Origin: Clostridia bacterium
GTDB lineage: Bacteria; Bacillota; Clostridia; Christensenellales; Aristaeellaceae
Direction: 5' to 3'
DNA: 64,000 nt
Assembly: GCA_017404985.1 (NCBI GenBank)
Contig: JAFRBK010000002.1
Coordinates: 50,758-114,757 of the forward strand
In this document: positions 17,334-26,749 of the stretch, piece after piece
Numbering within the stretch: position 1 is the first letter of the stretch
How the letters are laid out: every line of letters begins with the position of its first letter
The notes under the pieces: model-generated
What the model was told of the DNA's origin: nothing
What the model saw: only the letters and a program-made list of their open reading frames with translations
The model's database searches: none
Program-made: the position numbers and the translations under genes

Positions 17334-18083
17334 TCATTCATCCGCGGGCCGGGTCGCCGCGATATGCCACCGCTGGTCCTCTTCCCGCGCGGCATTCAGC
17401 GACATCCCGCTGTACAGGCTCACCGCCCGGAAGCCGGCCCGCCACAGCAGCTCTTTGAGCGTCTGCTGGTCCCAGGCCCTTTGCACCTGGTGTTCCTCCA
17501 TCCGGCGGTACCGCCCGTCCTCCTCCCGCAGGAAGAAGCACAGGTCCAGGTTCACGGTCCGGCTGCGCTCGTTCCAGCTGTTTCCCCACAGCCAGGTCAT
17601 GTCCTCCGTGTCGTCGCACATGAGCCCGGAACAGAGCACATCCCGCAGCTTATGGGGCGTGGATACGTCGAAAACCAGTGCGCCCCCCGGCCGGATATTG
17701 CGGTGCGCCGCCCGGAAAAAGCCCAGCAGGTCCTCGTCCTTCAGCAGGTAGTTTACCCCGTCGCAGGTAGCGAGCACCGCGTCCACGGGCCGATGCAGGT
17801 TCAGCGCCTTCATGTCCTGCTGCACGAAGGGAATGGCGATCCCCTGTTTCCGGGCCTTCTGAGCCGCCTGCCAGAGCATTTCCCGGCTCAGGTCCACGCC
17901 GGTCATCTGGAATCCCCGGCGGAAGAGCCCCAGCGTCAGGTTGCCCGTGCCGCAGGCGCATTCGCAGATTTTTCCGCTTTTGACGCCGTAAATGGAAAGA
18001 AGGCGGGTATAATAATCCGCCCAGCTTTCGTAGTTCACGTCGTCCATCAGTTTATCGTATATTTCAGCAAACCCCTGATACAT
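17334..18083 (-). CDS. class I SAM-dependent methyltransferase
   Basis: 249 residues with a Rossmann-type fold. Motif I (ECACGTGNL, 41-49) binds S-adenosylmethionine, GVDLS follows as the acidic-loop motif, and DAVLATCDGVNYL and PGGALVFDVST are the later motifs. The opening MYQGFAEIYDKLMDD is typical of a common Bacillota family annotated only as methyltransferase, often beside hslO or the ribosome silencing factor gene. The substrate cannot be read from sequence. It is 22 bp upstream of the chosen hslO start and 12 bp downstream of the YesL-like gene. Confidence 0.9.
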   Translation of the reverse strand: MYQGFAEIYDKLMDDVNYESWADYYTRLLSIYGVKSGKICECACGTGNLTLGLFRRGFQMTGVDLSREMLWQAAQKARKQGIAIPFVQQDMKALNLHRPVDAVLATCDGVNYLLKDEDLLGFFRAAHRNIRPGGALVFDVSTPHKLRDVLCSGLMCDDTEDMTWLWGNSWNERSRTVNLDLCFFLREEDGRYRRMEEHQVQRAWDQQTLKELLWRAGFRAVSLYSGMSLNAAREEDQRWHIAATRPADE

Positions 18084-18095
18084 GTTTCCTCCCGC

Positions 18096-19166
18096 TCAGG
18101 TCTCCGCGGCCGCCGGTTCTTTCTCTTTTTCTTCCTCTTCCTCGTCCTCGTCATCCTCATCCTCGTCGGACTCCCGCAGGCCCTGGTTCACCTTGGCGCC
18201 CTCGATCCGGGAATTGATGAACCGGTCAAACACCGCGTTGGTGTAGCTGGCAGTAATGAACCGGCTCAGCCCGAACCCGATCAGGATATAGTATCCGCCC
18301 AGAATCAGCATGCCGATCATCGGATCCAGCCCGAAGAACCAGACGGCAACAAACAGAATCCCCGTCGGCACGCAGTGCAGCAGCCGGATCCCGATGCTGA
18401 AGGGCAGCCGCGCCACACCCAGCAGCAGGCTGTTCCGCAGCACATTTCCCAGCTTCAGCTCGTAGGTCACAATCATCGGATGCATGTAGGTCACGCTCAG
18501 CGCCCAGATGATCCCAACCAGCACCACCAACACCTGGGGCACGATCATAATCACGGAGCTCGCGGCCGCCTGCCCATAGTACCGACACCCGACGTAGGCC
18601 GCGGCCGGCAGGATGGAGGTAATCGCAGAAATCACCAGGCTCTGCTTCCAGTTGGCCTTCAGCGCGTCCTTGAAATCGCTCCAGATGAAGGCATGCTCGT
18701 CCCGGGCCCAGTTCCGCGTCACGTAGCTGACACCGGCGGTGAACGGCCCGGTGATGGCGATACACGGAATCAGCCACAGCAGCGTGCGCAGGATCAGACT
18801 GTTGACCACCTGCACCACGTCCGTGGAGGCAATCTCCGCCTGCACCTCGTCAGATACGGTCACCTTCTCCGCGTTTTCCCCATTCTGCTGCTCGTTTATG
18901 GTGTCCACATATTCCTGCAGGTTCCCTTGCTGGGCAATATAGATCACGTTCACCTGGGTCATCAGGTTATAGGTGCCAATCATCAGCACCACCATCGCCG
19001 GAAGGAAGACCAGGGCATACATCAGATTCAGCCTGCAAAGGGCACTCAGCCTTGTCCGCAGCGTATCCCAGAAAAGCTGCATCCGGGTTTCCGGCATATC
19101 CTCCTTCCGGAAATCGCCCTTTCCGCTTTTCCCATAGTAGTAGTTGTTCATGAATCTGCCAAACAT
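18096..19166 (-). CDS. YesL-like (DUF624) membrane protein
   Basis: 356 residues with about six hydrophobic helices (near 47-67, 125-145, 175-195, 203-225, 250-275 and 280-305). The segment after the second, GPFTAGVSYVTRNWARDEHA followed by a WSDFKDALKANW stretch, is the hallmark of the YesL/DUF624 family. A Gln/Asn-rich loop lies near 80-105, and the tail (330-356) is a run of Asp and Glu. The family's function is unknown, though some members sit beside sugar transport genes. It appears to be first in the minus-strand cluster with the methyltransferase and hslO. Confidence 0.85.
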   Translation of the reverse strand: MFGRFMNNYYYGKSGKGDFRKEDMPETRMQLFWDTLRTRLSALCRLNLMYALVFLPAMVVLMIGTYNLMTQVNVIYIAQQGNLQEYVDTINEQQNGENAEKVTVSDEVQAEIASTDVVQVVNSLILRTLLWLIPCIAITGPFTAGVSYVTRNWARDEHAFIWSDFKDALKANWKQSLVISAITSILPAAAYVGCRYYGQAAASSVIMIVPQVLVVLVGIIWALSVTYMHPMIVTYELKLGNVLRNSLLLGVARLPFSIGIRLLHCVPTGILFVAVWFFGLDPMIGMLILGGYYILIGFGLSRFITASYTNAVFDRFINSRIEGAKVNQGLRESDEDEDDEDEEEEEKEKEPAAAET

Positions 19167-19222
19167 CCTGATTCCTCCGTCCGGTATATGATAACCCCGG
19201 TCTTATCTGATAAAATGAGATC

Positions 19223-19251
19223 CGCCCGGCTGCTTTTCAGGCGGCCGGGCG
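19223..19251 (-). terminator. possible terminator after the phosphohexomutase gene
   Basis: CGCCCGGC (19223-19230) pairs with GCCGGGCG (19244-19251) around a 13-nt loop. Read on the minus strand it is followed by GATCTCATTTTATC, a poor T-tract, so termination may be weak and read-through into the YesL-like gene is possible. Confidence 0.45.
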
Positions 19252-19267
19252 TCCTGATGCATTGGTA

Positions 19268-20986
19268 TTACGCCATCAGCGCGGACGCGGCCACAGCCAG
19301 CGCCTCACTGGCGGCAACTGCCTCTTCCTTCGAGGCGGCGTTGGCGTTGCAGTACAGCTTGATCTTCGGCTCCGTGCCGGAGGGCCGGATGCAGACCCAG
19401 TCGCCCTTCTCCAGCTCGAAATAGAGCACGTCGGAGGTGGGCAGGCCCGTGGGCTCTTCCTTCCCGTCCGCCGTCCGGGTTCCCTTCAGATAGTCGCGCA
19501 CGGCGGTCACCTTCAGGCCGGCCAGCTCCTTCGGGGGATTGGCCCGCAGGTTCGCCATGATCTCCTTCATCTTCGCCAGGCCGTCCTTGCCGGGCAGCGT
19601 GGTGCTGGCCACCTTCTCCACGTAATATCCGTATTCTTTGAAAATCTCCTGCACCCGGTCGTACAGGGTGATGCCCTCCGCCATGCAGGCGCAGGCCACT
19701 TCGCTGATCAGCAGGCTGGCGTTGACGCCGTCCTTATCCCGCACGAAGGTGCTGCTCAGGAAGCCGTAACTTTCCTCAAAGCCGAAGAGGAAGGTGTGGT
19801 CCCCCTTGTCCATGAACTGCTGGATCTTCTCACCGATGAACTTGAAGCCCGTCAGCGTCTCGAACATCGCTACGCCGTACCGGTCGCAGATCCGGTTAGC
19901 CAGGCTGGTGCTGACGATGCTCTTCACGGCCGCGCCATCCTTCGGCAGGGTGCCGGCCTTCTGCTTGCTGGAGAGGATGTAATGCAGCATGACACATCCG
20001 ATCTGGTTGCCGGTCAGCAGGTGCCATTCGCCCTCCCCGTCCTTGACGGCCACACCCAGGCGGTCACAGTCCGGGTCGGTGGCGAAGATCACGGTGGCGC
20101 CGACTTCCTCCGCCAGCTTGAAGGCGAGGGTATAGGCGCCGGGATCCTCGGGATTCGGCACCTTGATCGTACTGAAGTTGGGATCGGGCATCTCCTGCTC
20201 CTTGACCACGGACACGTTCGTCAGCCCAATTTCCTTCAGCAGCCGGCGCACCGGCACATTGCCGCTCCCGTGCAGGGGCGTGTAGACAATCTTCAGTTTG
20301 GAGCCTTCCTTCGCCAGCAGCTCCGGATTGATGCTCAGGGTCTTGACGTCGGCGATATAGTCGTCGTCCACTTCCTTGTTGCCGATGATCTTCAGCAGGC
20401 CCTTGTCCTTCGCCTCCTGCTCATCCATCAGGCGCACGTCGGTGTATTTCGTGGACCGGATGATCCGCGTGATGCCTTCCGCCGCCTCGGGGCCCACCTG
20501 GGCGCCGTCCTCCCCATAGACCTTGTATCCGTTATACTGGGGCGGATTGTGGCTGGCGGTGATCACAACGCCGGCGATCGCGTGCAGATGCCGCACCGCA
20601 TAGCTCAGGATCGGCACGGGGCGCAGCGCGTCAAACAGGAAGGCAGGCACGCCCTCGGCGCACAGCACCAGCGCGGTGTCCCGGGCGAACTCGGCACTGC
20701 AGTGGCGGCTGTCATAGGCGATGACAACGCCCCGCTGCGCTTCCTCCGGTTTTTCCTTCAGGTATCCGGCCAGGCCCTTGGTCGCCCGGCGCACATTGTA
20801 TTTATTCATGCGGTTCATGCCGGCGCCCAAAACGCCCCGCATACCCGCGGTGCCGAAGCTCAGTTCCGTATAGAACCGATCCTCAATTTCCCTGTCGTCC
20901 TTCCGGATGCCCTCGAGCTCCTTCAAGGTCTCCGGATCACCCGCAAAATCCTTCAGCCACTCCTCGAATCTTTCCCGGACTGTCAT
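19268..20986 (-). CDS. phosphoglucomutase / phosphomannomutase
   Basis: 572 residues from the ATG at 20984-20986; a GTG four codons upstream is less likely because AAAGGTGG suits the ATG. Alpha-D-phosphohexomutases interconvert hexose 1- and 6-phosphates, supplying sugar nucleotides for the envelope and glycogen. The active-site serine is in TASHNPPQYNGY (near 141). The metal-binding loop is DPDCDRLG (near 300), the sugar loop is GFEESYG, and the phosphate-binding loop is RPSGTEPKIK (near 534). Length and motifs fit the long PgcA-like bacterial form. A strong promoter lies at 21037-21065. Confidence 0.95.
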   Translation of the reverse strand: MTVRERFEEWLKDFAGDPETLKELEGIRKDDREIEDRFYTELSFGTAGMRGVLGAGMNRMNKYNVRRATKGLAGYLKEKPEEAQRGVVIAYDSRHCSAEFARDTALVLCAEGVPAFLFDALRPVPILSYAVRHLHAIAGVVITASHNPPQYNGYKVYGEDGAQVGPEAAEGITRIIRSTKYTDVRLMDEQEAKDKGLLKIIGNKEVDDDYIADVKTLSINPELLAKEGSKLKIVYTPLHGSGNVPVRRLLKEIGLTNVSVVKEQEMPDPNFSTIKVPNPEDPGAYTLAFKLAEEVGATVIFATDPDCDRLGVAVKDGEGEWHLLTGNQIGCVMLHYILSSKQKAGTLPKDGAAVKSIVSTSLANRICDRYGVAMFETLTGFKFIGEKIQQFMDKGDHTFLFGFEESYGFLSSTFVRDKDGVNASLLISEVACACMAEGITLYDRVQEIFKEYGYYVEKVASTTLPGKDGLAKMKEIMANLRANPPKELAGLKVTAVRDYLKGTRTADGKEEPTGLPTSDVLYFELEKGDWVCIRPSGTEPKIKLYCNANAASKEEAVAASEALAVAASALMA

Positions 20987-21036
20987 GTTTGAAACCACCT
21001 TTCCTGTTATTCATGGGAAACGGTTAACATAAGTCT

Positions 21037-21065
21037 ATTATATTGGTTTTCATCCTGTTTTTCAA
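21037..21065 (-). promoter_or_regulatory. promoter of the phosphohexomutase gene
   Basis: On the minus strand, TTGAAA (21060-21065) and TATAAT (21037-21042) are separated by 17 bp, ending about 50 bp before the ATG. It lies between acpS and the mutase gene, so the mutase has its own transcription start. Confidence 0.8.
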
Positions 21066-21082
21066 GACGCCGGGGCGCATCT

Positions 21083-21457
21083 TCACGCGTTCTTCACGCC
21101 GCCTTCACGGATGCATACGGCGGCGGCCACCCCGGCGTCGTGGGTGATGCTCAGCCAGAAGGCGTCCCCCTCCGTCCTTTCCGCCAGGCTGCCGTGAAAA
21201 CGATAGCCCGGGCATCCCTGTTCATCATGGACTACCTCCGCCTCCTGCAGGCTGAAGTCAATGCCGGTGCCCAACGCCTTGGCCAGGGCCTCCTTTGCGG
21301 CAAAAACCCCGGCCATGGTCTGGGCGGCATTCGCCCCCCGGCTCCGGATATAGGCCTGTTCTTCCGGCGTGAAATACCGCTCCGTGAACCGGGTCATCAT
21401 CCGCATCCGTTCCATCCGGCTGATTTCACACAGATCGATCCCGATTCCCCTGACCAT
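21083..21457 (-). CDS. acpS: holo-acyl-carrier-protein synthase
   Basis: 124 residues from the ATG at 21455-21457, preceded by GGGAGG; earlier in-frame starts add only low-complexity sequence. The enzyme transfers phosphopantetheine from CoA to apo-ACP for fatty acid synthesis. The N-terminal motif GIGIDLCEISRM carries the metal-binding Asp8, and FAAKEALAKALGTG is the second AcpS signature. It is single-domain and of standard length. It is transcribed toward the mutase gene, which has its own promoter. Divergent from it is the MoxR operon. Confidence 0.95.
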   Translation of the reverse strand: MVRGIGIDLCEISRMERMRMMTRFTERYFTPEEQAYIRSRGANAAQTMAGVFAAKEALAKALGTGIDFSLQEAEVVHDEQGCPGYRFHGSLAERTEGDAFWLSITHDAGVAAAVCIREGGVKNA

Positions 21458-21501
21458 GGCCCTGCCTCCCGCCGCTTCCTTTTCCCGCATTCTACCACAA
21501 C

Positions 21502-21530
21502 TTGCGGTTTTCATCAATTCCGGCTATAAT
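21502..21530 (+). promoter_or_regulatory. promoter of the moxR operon
   Basis: TTGCGG (21502-21507) and TATAAT (21525-21530) are separated by 17 bp, about 70 bp before the moxR-like ATG. The region is shared with the divergent acpS gene start. Confidence 0.7.
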
Positions 21531-21601
21531 ATGCAGGTTAATCATGGTTTTTCCGGCCCGCTTTCCGAGCCCGGGAAAGCCCGGAAGGGAGACCTGCGAA
21601 A

Positions 21602-22546
21602 ATGGTGAATCCGGGACAGATGATTCTTGCCCTGCAGAAAGCGATCGGCAAAGCCGTGGTCGGCAAGGAGGAAGCGGTGGAATACGCGCTGATTGCCCTG
21701 CTCTGCCGCGGCCATGTGCTGATTGAGGATGTGCCCGGCGTCGGCAAAACCACGCTGGCCAGCGCCCTGGCCCGCTCCCTGGACTGTTCCTTCCGCCGCA
21801 TCCAGTTCACCCCGGACCTGATGCCTTCGGATGTCACAGGCTTCACCCTGGTAAATTTCAAAACCGGGGAGATGGAATACAAGGAAGGGGCGGTCATGAG
21901 CCAGATCGTGCTGGCGGACGAAATCAACCGCACCAGCCCGAAGACCCAGTCCGCCCTGCTGGAGGTCATGGAGGAGCACCAGGTCACCGTGGACGGCATC
22001 ACCCATCCCCTGCCGAAGCCCTTCATCGTCCTCGCTACCCAGAACCCGGGCGAGTTCGTGGGCACCTATCCCCTGCCGGAGGCGCAGGTGGACCGTTTCT
22101 TCCTGCGGATTTCCATCGGATATCCGACCGTGGAACAGGAAATGGACGTGCTGGAGCGCTATTCCGGTTCCGTGCACCCGATGACCACCATCGATCCGGT
22201 CTGTTCGGCCCAGGATGTGCTGAATATGCAGGAACAGGTCACCCGGGTCTATTGTTCCCCGGAAGTCCGATCCTATGTGGCCACTTTGGCTGCCGCCACC
22301 CGCACGGAGCCCTCCTTCCAGCTGGGCGCCTCCACCCGGGCGGCCATCGCCCTGATCCGCGGCGCCCAGGCCTGCGCGCTGCTGGATAACCGGGATTTCA
22401 TCCTTCCGGAGGACGTGCAGCATATGTTCCTTCCCGTCATGGCCCATCGGATGGTGCTCGCCCCGGAGGCAAAAATGAAAAATGTCCAGGCGGAGCAGGT
22501 GCTTTTGTCCATCCTGCATAACACCGCCGTTCCCGTCAAGCTATGA
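21602..22546 (+). CDS. MoxR-family AAA+ ATPase
   Basis: 314 residues, full length for the family. Walker A is DVPGVGKTT (43-51), Walker B is VLADEINRT (near 101-109), and sensor-type residues lie in FIVLATQNPGEF, which also matches the MoxR signature. MoxR ATPases act as chaperone-like remodellers and are usually encoded with a DUF58 protein and a membrane transglutaminase, exactly the two genes that follow. GAAGGGAG precedes the start. It probably drives assembly or maturation of an envelope or exported complex; the client is unknown. Confidence 0.93.
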   Translation: MVNPGQMILALQKAIGKAVVGKEEAVEYALIALLCRGHVLIEDVPGVGKTTLASALARSLDCSFRRIQFTPDLMPSDVTGFTLVNFKTGEMEYKEGAVMSQIVLADEINRTSPKTQSALLEVMEEHQVTVDGITHPLPKPFIVLATQNPGEFVGTYPLPEAQVDRFFLRISIGYPTVEQEMDVLERYSGSVHPMTTIDPVCSAQDVLNMQEQVTRVYCSPEVRSYVATLAAATRTEPSFQLGASTRAAIALIRGAQACALLDNRDFILPEDVQHMFLPVMAHRMVLAPEAKMKNVQAEQVLLSILHNTAVPVKL

Positions 22547-23697
22547 GGTTCCGTCTGAGCCTGCCGCTGGCGCTCACGGCGTTCCTGGCCGTCACAGCCC
22601 TGGCCACCGGCAGCCCGCTCTTTCTTCTGCTGGCCATCACCCTCGTGCTGATCATCCTGGCCGAGTTTCTGGCCGTCCTCTGGGCCTCCGCCACCCTCCG
22701 GATTTCCGCGGAAATCTCCGAGGGCGTCGTCCATCGCGGCGAGGAAGCCACGCTGGTGCTCCGGGTCCGCCATCAGGGCTACCTTCCCATCGCCCCGGTC
22801 TGCCTCTCCCTCGCGTCGCTCTCCGGCGGCGAAACCCGGGATATCCTTTTGAAGAATCAGCCCGGCCGGCAACAGTCCCTGCGGATGCCGCTTAAAGCCA
22901 GCCATGTGGGCGTTTTCAGCTCCGGCATCCGCTCCTGCACGGTGGAAGGGCTCCTCGGCTTCGTCCGCCGCAGGATCAATACGCCGGATTCGCTGTATTC
23001 ACTGACGGTGCTGCCCCGGACCTTCGAAACCGACCCCCTGGTCCTCGCTCCCGGAGATCCCGGCAGCGATATCATGTCCCGGGCCACCGAGGACCTGAAC
23101 GCCCCCTCCGACGTCCGGGCCTACCAGCCCGGGGACCCGATGAAAAAAATTCACTGGAAGCTTTCTCTGCGTAAAAACGAACTGATGGTCCGCAAGTTCG
23201 ATGAGCCGATCCTCCAGGATGTGCTGATTGTGATGGACTGCTCCCCGCCGCCTTCCTGGGGCCATGCCCAGGCCGGGGCGGATATCCGGGATGCCCTGCT
23301 GGAAACCGCGGCTTCCGTCTATGCCGAACAGATGAAAACAGACCACAGCCTGCGCCTGCCGCTGTTGGGTTCCGTTCCGGTGGACATCGACCGGAATATG
23401 GGCACACCGATCGCCTTTGACTATCTGGCCCGGGTGGATTTCTCCGCAGCGGACCGTTTTGAGCGGGTCCTGGTGATGGAAAGCCGCCGTTTGCGGAAGG
23501 TTGGCTGCGTGGCCGTCATCACCGCACGGCTGAATTTTGCCATGGTGGACATCATGTCGCGGATGCACCGGATGGGCCCGAACCTCCGGCTGTATCTGAT
23601 TACCTTTGCCCCGGATGATCCGGACTTCCTGCCGCTGATTGCCCGGCTGCAGCATACCGGCATCGAGGTTTCCTACGTTACCCCGGGATCGGACTGA
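22543..23697 (+). CDS. DUF58 (vWA-like) membrane protein
   Basis: 384 residues. Two hydrophobic segments open the protein (about 5-22 and 25-45), then a beta-rich region, then the DUF58 signature DVRAYQPGDPMKKIHWKLS near 189, and a vWA-like fold whose metal site begins VLIVMDCSPPPSWG (a D-x-S motif). Its ATG overlaps the moxR stop (ATGA). MoxR with a vWA/DUF58 partner is a widespread pair thought to act on metal- or cofactor-dependent assemblies. The transglutaminase gene begins 43 bp downstream. Confidence 0.92.
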   Translation: MRFRLSLPLALTAFLAVTALATGSPLFLLLAITLVLIILAEFLAVLWASATLRISAEISEGVVHRGEEATLVLRVRHQGYLPIAPVCLSLASLSGGETRDILLKNQPGRQQSLRMPLKASHVGVFSSGIRSCTVEGLLGFVRRRINTPDSLYSLTVLPRTFETDPLVLAPGDPGSDIMSRATEDLNAPSDVRAYQPGDPMKKIHWKLSLRKNELMVRKFDEPILQDVLIVMDCSPPPSWGHAQAGADIRDALLETAASVYAEQMKTDHSLRLPLLGSVPVDIDRNMGTPIAFDYLARVDFSAADRFERVLVMESRRLRKVGCVAVITARLNFAMVDIMSRMHRMGPNLRLYLITFAPDDPDFLPLIARLQHTGIEVSYVTPGSD

Positions 23698-23740
23698 GAT
23701 TTCCCTGACCAAAACCCGATGAAAGGAGGGAGAACGCCCG

Positions 23741-26005
23741 GTGGCCCTGCTGAAAAGAAAACTGAACCATGCCCTGCCGGCGTTTTTCCTCGCCTCCGGG
23801 CTGCTGATGCCCCTGCTGGGCGTGCTGGATCCCTCCTTTGCCGATCCGCGGATGCTGATCCCGGCCGCGCTGGTGGTCCTCCTCTTTGAGGTTGCCTCCA
23901 TCAACAAGCTGACGGCCGGCATCACCGCGGGCCTCTTCGCCGCCGGCATCGCCGCCTGGCTCCTGGCCTTCGGCGGCATCACCATAGCCGGCGATGTCAT
24001 GATTGCCCTCTCCCTCCGCATCTCCGGCCAGATGGCCGCCCTGCCCCTGATCGCGGGCAAAGTCAAGATCCTTTTTGCCATCCTCGTGCCCCTGGTCGCC
24101 TGTTTCGCCATGATACAGAAGGCCACCTGGATCCCTTCCCTGATCCTGACCGCGGCCATCACAGTGCTGGTCTGGCTCTCGAACCGCATGGACCTGCTTC
24201 CCTGGCTGCTGCCGGCCTTTTCCGCCCTCCTGATGATGCTGGTGCTGGACCGCCATGAATCCATGGCCCCCCTGCATGTGCTGCCCTGGACGGCGCTGCT
24301 GATGGCCCTGGCCTTCCTGCTGACACCGTCGGACGGCGCGATCTACGGCCCCCTGCGGGATAAGGCGGATGAGCTTCGCCAGGCCATCATGGACCGCCTC
24401 TTTTTCACAGAGCCCCGGGATGTGTTCTCCCTGTCCTCCGAAGGGTATTATCCACAGGGCCCCCGCCAGCTGGGCGGCACGCCGGAAATCTCCGATCATG
24501 AGGTCATGCAGGTCTCCACGCCGAGGACAGTGTACCTCCGCGGCGTGATCCTGAACGATTATGACGGCCGCGCCTGGAGCAACACCACCGGCGGCCGGCG
24601 CTATCTCTGGCAGTCCCTTCGCCTGGAAAAGAGCCGCACCCTGATTTTTGACCAGGATCTGCCGGCCGAATCCGTCCGCAACTCCCTCTGCGAATCTTTC
24701 TCTGTTTCCGTCCGCATGCTGTCCGGCAGCGCCTCGACGATCTTCGTGCCCCAACGGGTCCGCTCCCTGGATCCCGGCGGCGGCCTCGTTCCCTATTTTT
24801 CCAATGCCTCCGAGATATTTGTCACGCGGAACCTCCAGCCCGGCGATACCTGGTCGGTGTCCGCGCCTCTCTTCCTGGCCGGCGACGCGGGCCTCGGCCG
24901 CCTGATCGATGCCTGTGCCTCTTTCCGGGACGACAACTATCAGGACATCCTGGAAACCTACACGCAGCTTCCTGCCCATCTGGAGCAGCCTGTCTATGAC
25001 CTGGCGTCAGAAGCGGCCTCCGCCGGAACCACCCCCTATGAGAAGGCCCTGGCCATCCAGTCCTGGCTGTCCCGGAATTACCGCTATTCGATGGAGGTCG
25101 AAGACCAGCCCGCCAATGTCGATTTTGTCACCCGCTTCCTGATGGACACCAAAGAGGGCTATTGCACCTATTTTGCCTCCGCCATGACCGTGCTCTGCCG
25201 CATGGAAGGCCTTCCCGCCCGGTACGTGGAAGGTTATCTGGCCGAACCGGATGAAAACGGCACGGCGCTGGTCACGGGCCGTTCAGCCCACGCCTGGACC
25301 GAAGTTTATTTCAGCGGCTTTGGCTGGCTCACTTTCGATGCCACGCCGCATACCGCTCGCACTGAAAACGGGAACAAACCCTCTCCGGAACCATCGCCGG
25401 AGCCGACCCCGGAACCCACGGAGGAACCCACTCCCGAGCCGGAGGATGAACCGACGCCGGAAGCCACGCCGACCCCGGACCCCGCCGGGGAGCCGGAAAC
25501 CCCGTCTCCCGAGCCGCCGTCTCCCCCGCCGGAGGCGCCGTCTCCCACCCCGCCGCCGGAAAACCCGGGCCTTACGGGCAACGGTTCCTTCCCCTGGCTC
25601 TGGCTGCTGGCCGCCCTGCTGCTGGCCGCCCTGGCGCTCCGGATCCGCATCTCCTCCCCATCCTTCCGGGAAAGGAAGGCGAAGTCGGAGGATGCCCGAT
25701 TTGAAATCTGGGTCCAGGACCTGGCCGAGCTGCTCCGGGCGGAGAACCTGAAGCGGAAAATCAGCGAAACCCCCATGGCTTTCACCCGCCGGGTGGACAG
25801 CACCGCCCGATTCTCCGTGCCCCTGGCCCCCTGCGGCGAATGCCTCTCCCTGATTCATTATTCCAGGGTCCACCCGCTGGAAAGCGATACCGCGCTTATG
25901 CGCAGTGCCGCGAAAGCGGTGAAGAAGGAGCTTTCCGCCCCGGCACGACTGCGCTATGTCCTCCGCCGGACCTTCCTGCCCCTTTCCCGCCGGGATTACC
26001 GATGA
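23741..26005 (+). CDS. membrane transglutaminase-like protein (TgpA type) with Pro-rich linker
   Basis: 754 residues from a GTG at 23741, set by AAAGGAGGG 10 bp upstream. About six membrane helices fill residues 10-200. The extracellular transglutaminase core follows with the catalytic triad in EGYCTYFASAM (Cys near 475), SAHAWTEVYF (His near 515) and FDATP (Asp near 532). A linker (about 545-615) consists of Pro/Glu/Thr/Ser repeats of the PTPEP type. A final membrane helix (620-640) leads to a cytoplasmic tail resembling DUF4129. Such proteins process or cross-link partners at the membrane; the substrate is unknown. The linker style recurs in the SH3b protein at 28805. Confidence 0.92.
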   Translation: MALLKRKLNHALPAFFLASGLLMPLLGVLDPSFADPRMLIPAALVVLLFEVASINKLTAGITAGLFAAGIAAWLLAFGGITIAGDVMIALSLRISGQMAALPLIAGKVKILFAILVPLVACFAMIQKATWIPSLILTAAITVLVWLSNRMDLLPWLLPAFSALLMMLVLDRHESMAPLHVLPWTALLMALAFLLTPSDGAIYGPLRDKADELRQAIMDRLFFTEPRDVFSLSSEGYYPQGPRQLGGTPEISDHEVMQVSTPRTVYLRGVILNDYDGRAWSNTTGGRRYLWQSLRLEKSRTLIFDQDLPAESVRNSLCESFSVSVRMLSGSASTIFVPQRVRSLDPGGGLVPYFSNASEIFVTRNLQPGDTWSVSAPLFLAGDAGLGRLIDACASFRDDNYQDILETYTQLPAHLEQPVYDLASEAASAGTTPYEKALAIQSWLSRNYRYSMEVEDQPANVDFVTRFLMDTKEGYCTYFASAMTVLCRMEGLPARYVEGYLAEPDENGTALVTGRSAHAWTEVYFSGFGWLTFDATPHTARTENGNKPSPEPSPEPTPEPTEEPTPEPEDEPTPEATPTPDPAGEPETPSPEPPSPPPEAPSPTPPPENPGLTGNGSFPWLWLLAALLLAALALRIRISSPSFRERKAKSEDARFEIWVQDLAELLRAENLKRKISETPMAFTRRVDSTARFSVPLAPCGECLSLIHYSRVHPLESDTALMRSAAKAVKKELSAPARLRYVLRRTFLPLSRRDYR

Positions 26006-26058
26006 AATTGCACTCTCTTTCCCGCCGGAATGGGCCGGTTCAACTGCCTCATAAAAAA

Positions 26059-26093
26059 CAGCACCGCCGGTTGAATCCGGTGGCGCTGCTTTT
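26059..26093. terminator. bidirectional intrinsic terminator
   Basis: CAGCACCGCCGG (26059-26070) pairs with CCGGTGGCGCTG (26077-26088) around TTGAAT, allowing one G-T pair. CTTTTT follows on the plus strand, and the minus strand reads TTTTTTAT after the hairpin. It serves the convergent transglutaminase and MBL genes. Confidence 0.88.
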
Positions 26094-26101
26094 TATGCTT
26101 T

Positions 26102-26746
26102 TTATTCTTTGAACATGAATACCTTCGGCTGGCAAGTCCTGTCTCCCCGGGTCACCCGGAGGATTTCCCCGTCCTTCTGAATATCCCCGGAGGCAAACAG
26201 CTCCAGGAAATCCTCCGGCCCGCTGATGGGCCAGTCGGCATTGTATTTCGTCCTGTAGTGCATCGGCAGGATGGTGCGGGCGTTCAGCTGCTCCGCGGTT
26301 TCCTTCGCCTGCGCCGCGTCGATCGTGTAGAATCCGCCGACAGGTACCATCAGGATGTCCGGGTTCTTCAGCTTTTCCGCGTTTTCCGGCGTCAGGCGGC
26401 ATCCCAGATCCCCCAGGTGCACCACCCGCAGTCCCTCCGCTTCCAGCAGAAAATGCAGCGTCTTGCCCCGTTTGGCCCCGCCCGCGTCATCGTGGTCACC
26501 GGCCACGGCCGTCAGAAGGATCCCGCTTTCCAGGGTATATTCCCCGGCCTTGTCGATGGTCCGGGGCGAGCCCTCCAGCAGGTTCACCGCATCATGGTCA
26601 TGATGGTGGTGGGATACCAGCGCCACGTCCGCCTGCAGCTTTTCCACCGGATATCCGCAGCTTTCGTCATAAGGGTCGATCACGATGCGGAGCCCGCTTT
26701 CCGTTTCAACCAGGAATTCCGCATGCCCGATATGTCGGATCAGCAT
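26102..26746 (-). CDS. MBL-fold metal-dependent hydrolase
   Basis: 214 residues, a short metallo-beta-lactamase-fold protein like the UPF0173/YtkL group. The metal site is SHHHHDHDA (His46, His48, Asp50, His51), with further ligands probably at HLGDLG (Asp) and near LPMHYRTKYN (His). The N-terminal IRHIGHAEFLVE and DPYDE fit the same group. The natural substrate is unknown. It ends a minus-strand cluster; the upstream unknown gene stops 3 bp before its ATG. Confidence 0.9.
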   Translation of the reverse strand: MLIRHIGHAEFLVETESGLRIVIDPYDESCGYPVEKLQADVALVSHHHHDHDAVNLLEGSPRTIDKAGEYTLESGILLTAVAGDHDDAGGAKRGKTLHFLLEAEGLRVVHLGDLGCRLTPENAEKLKNPDILMVPVGGFYTIDAAQAKETAEQLNARTILPMHYRTKYNADWPISGPEDFLELFASGDIQKDGEILRVTRGDRTCQPKVFMFKE

Positions 26747-26749
26747 GGT

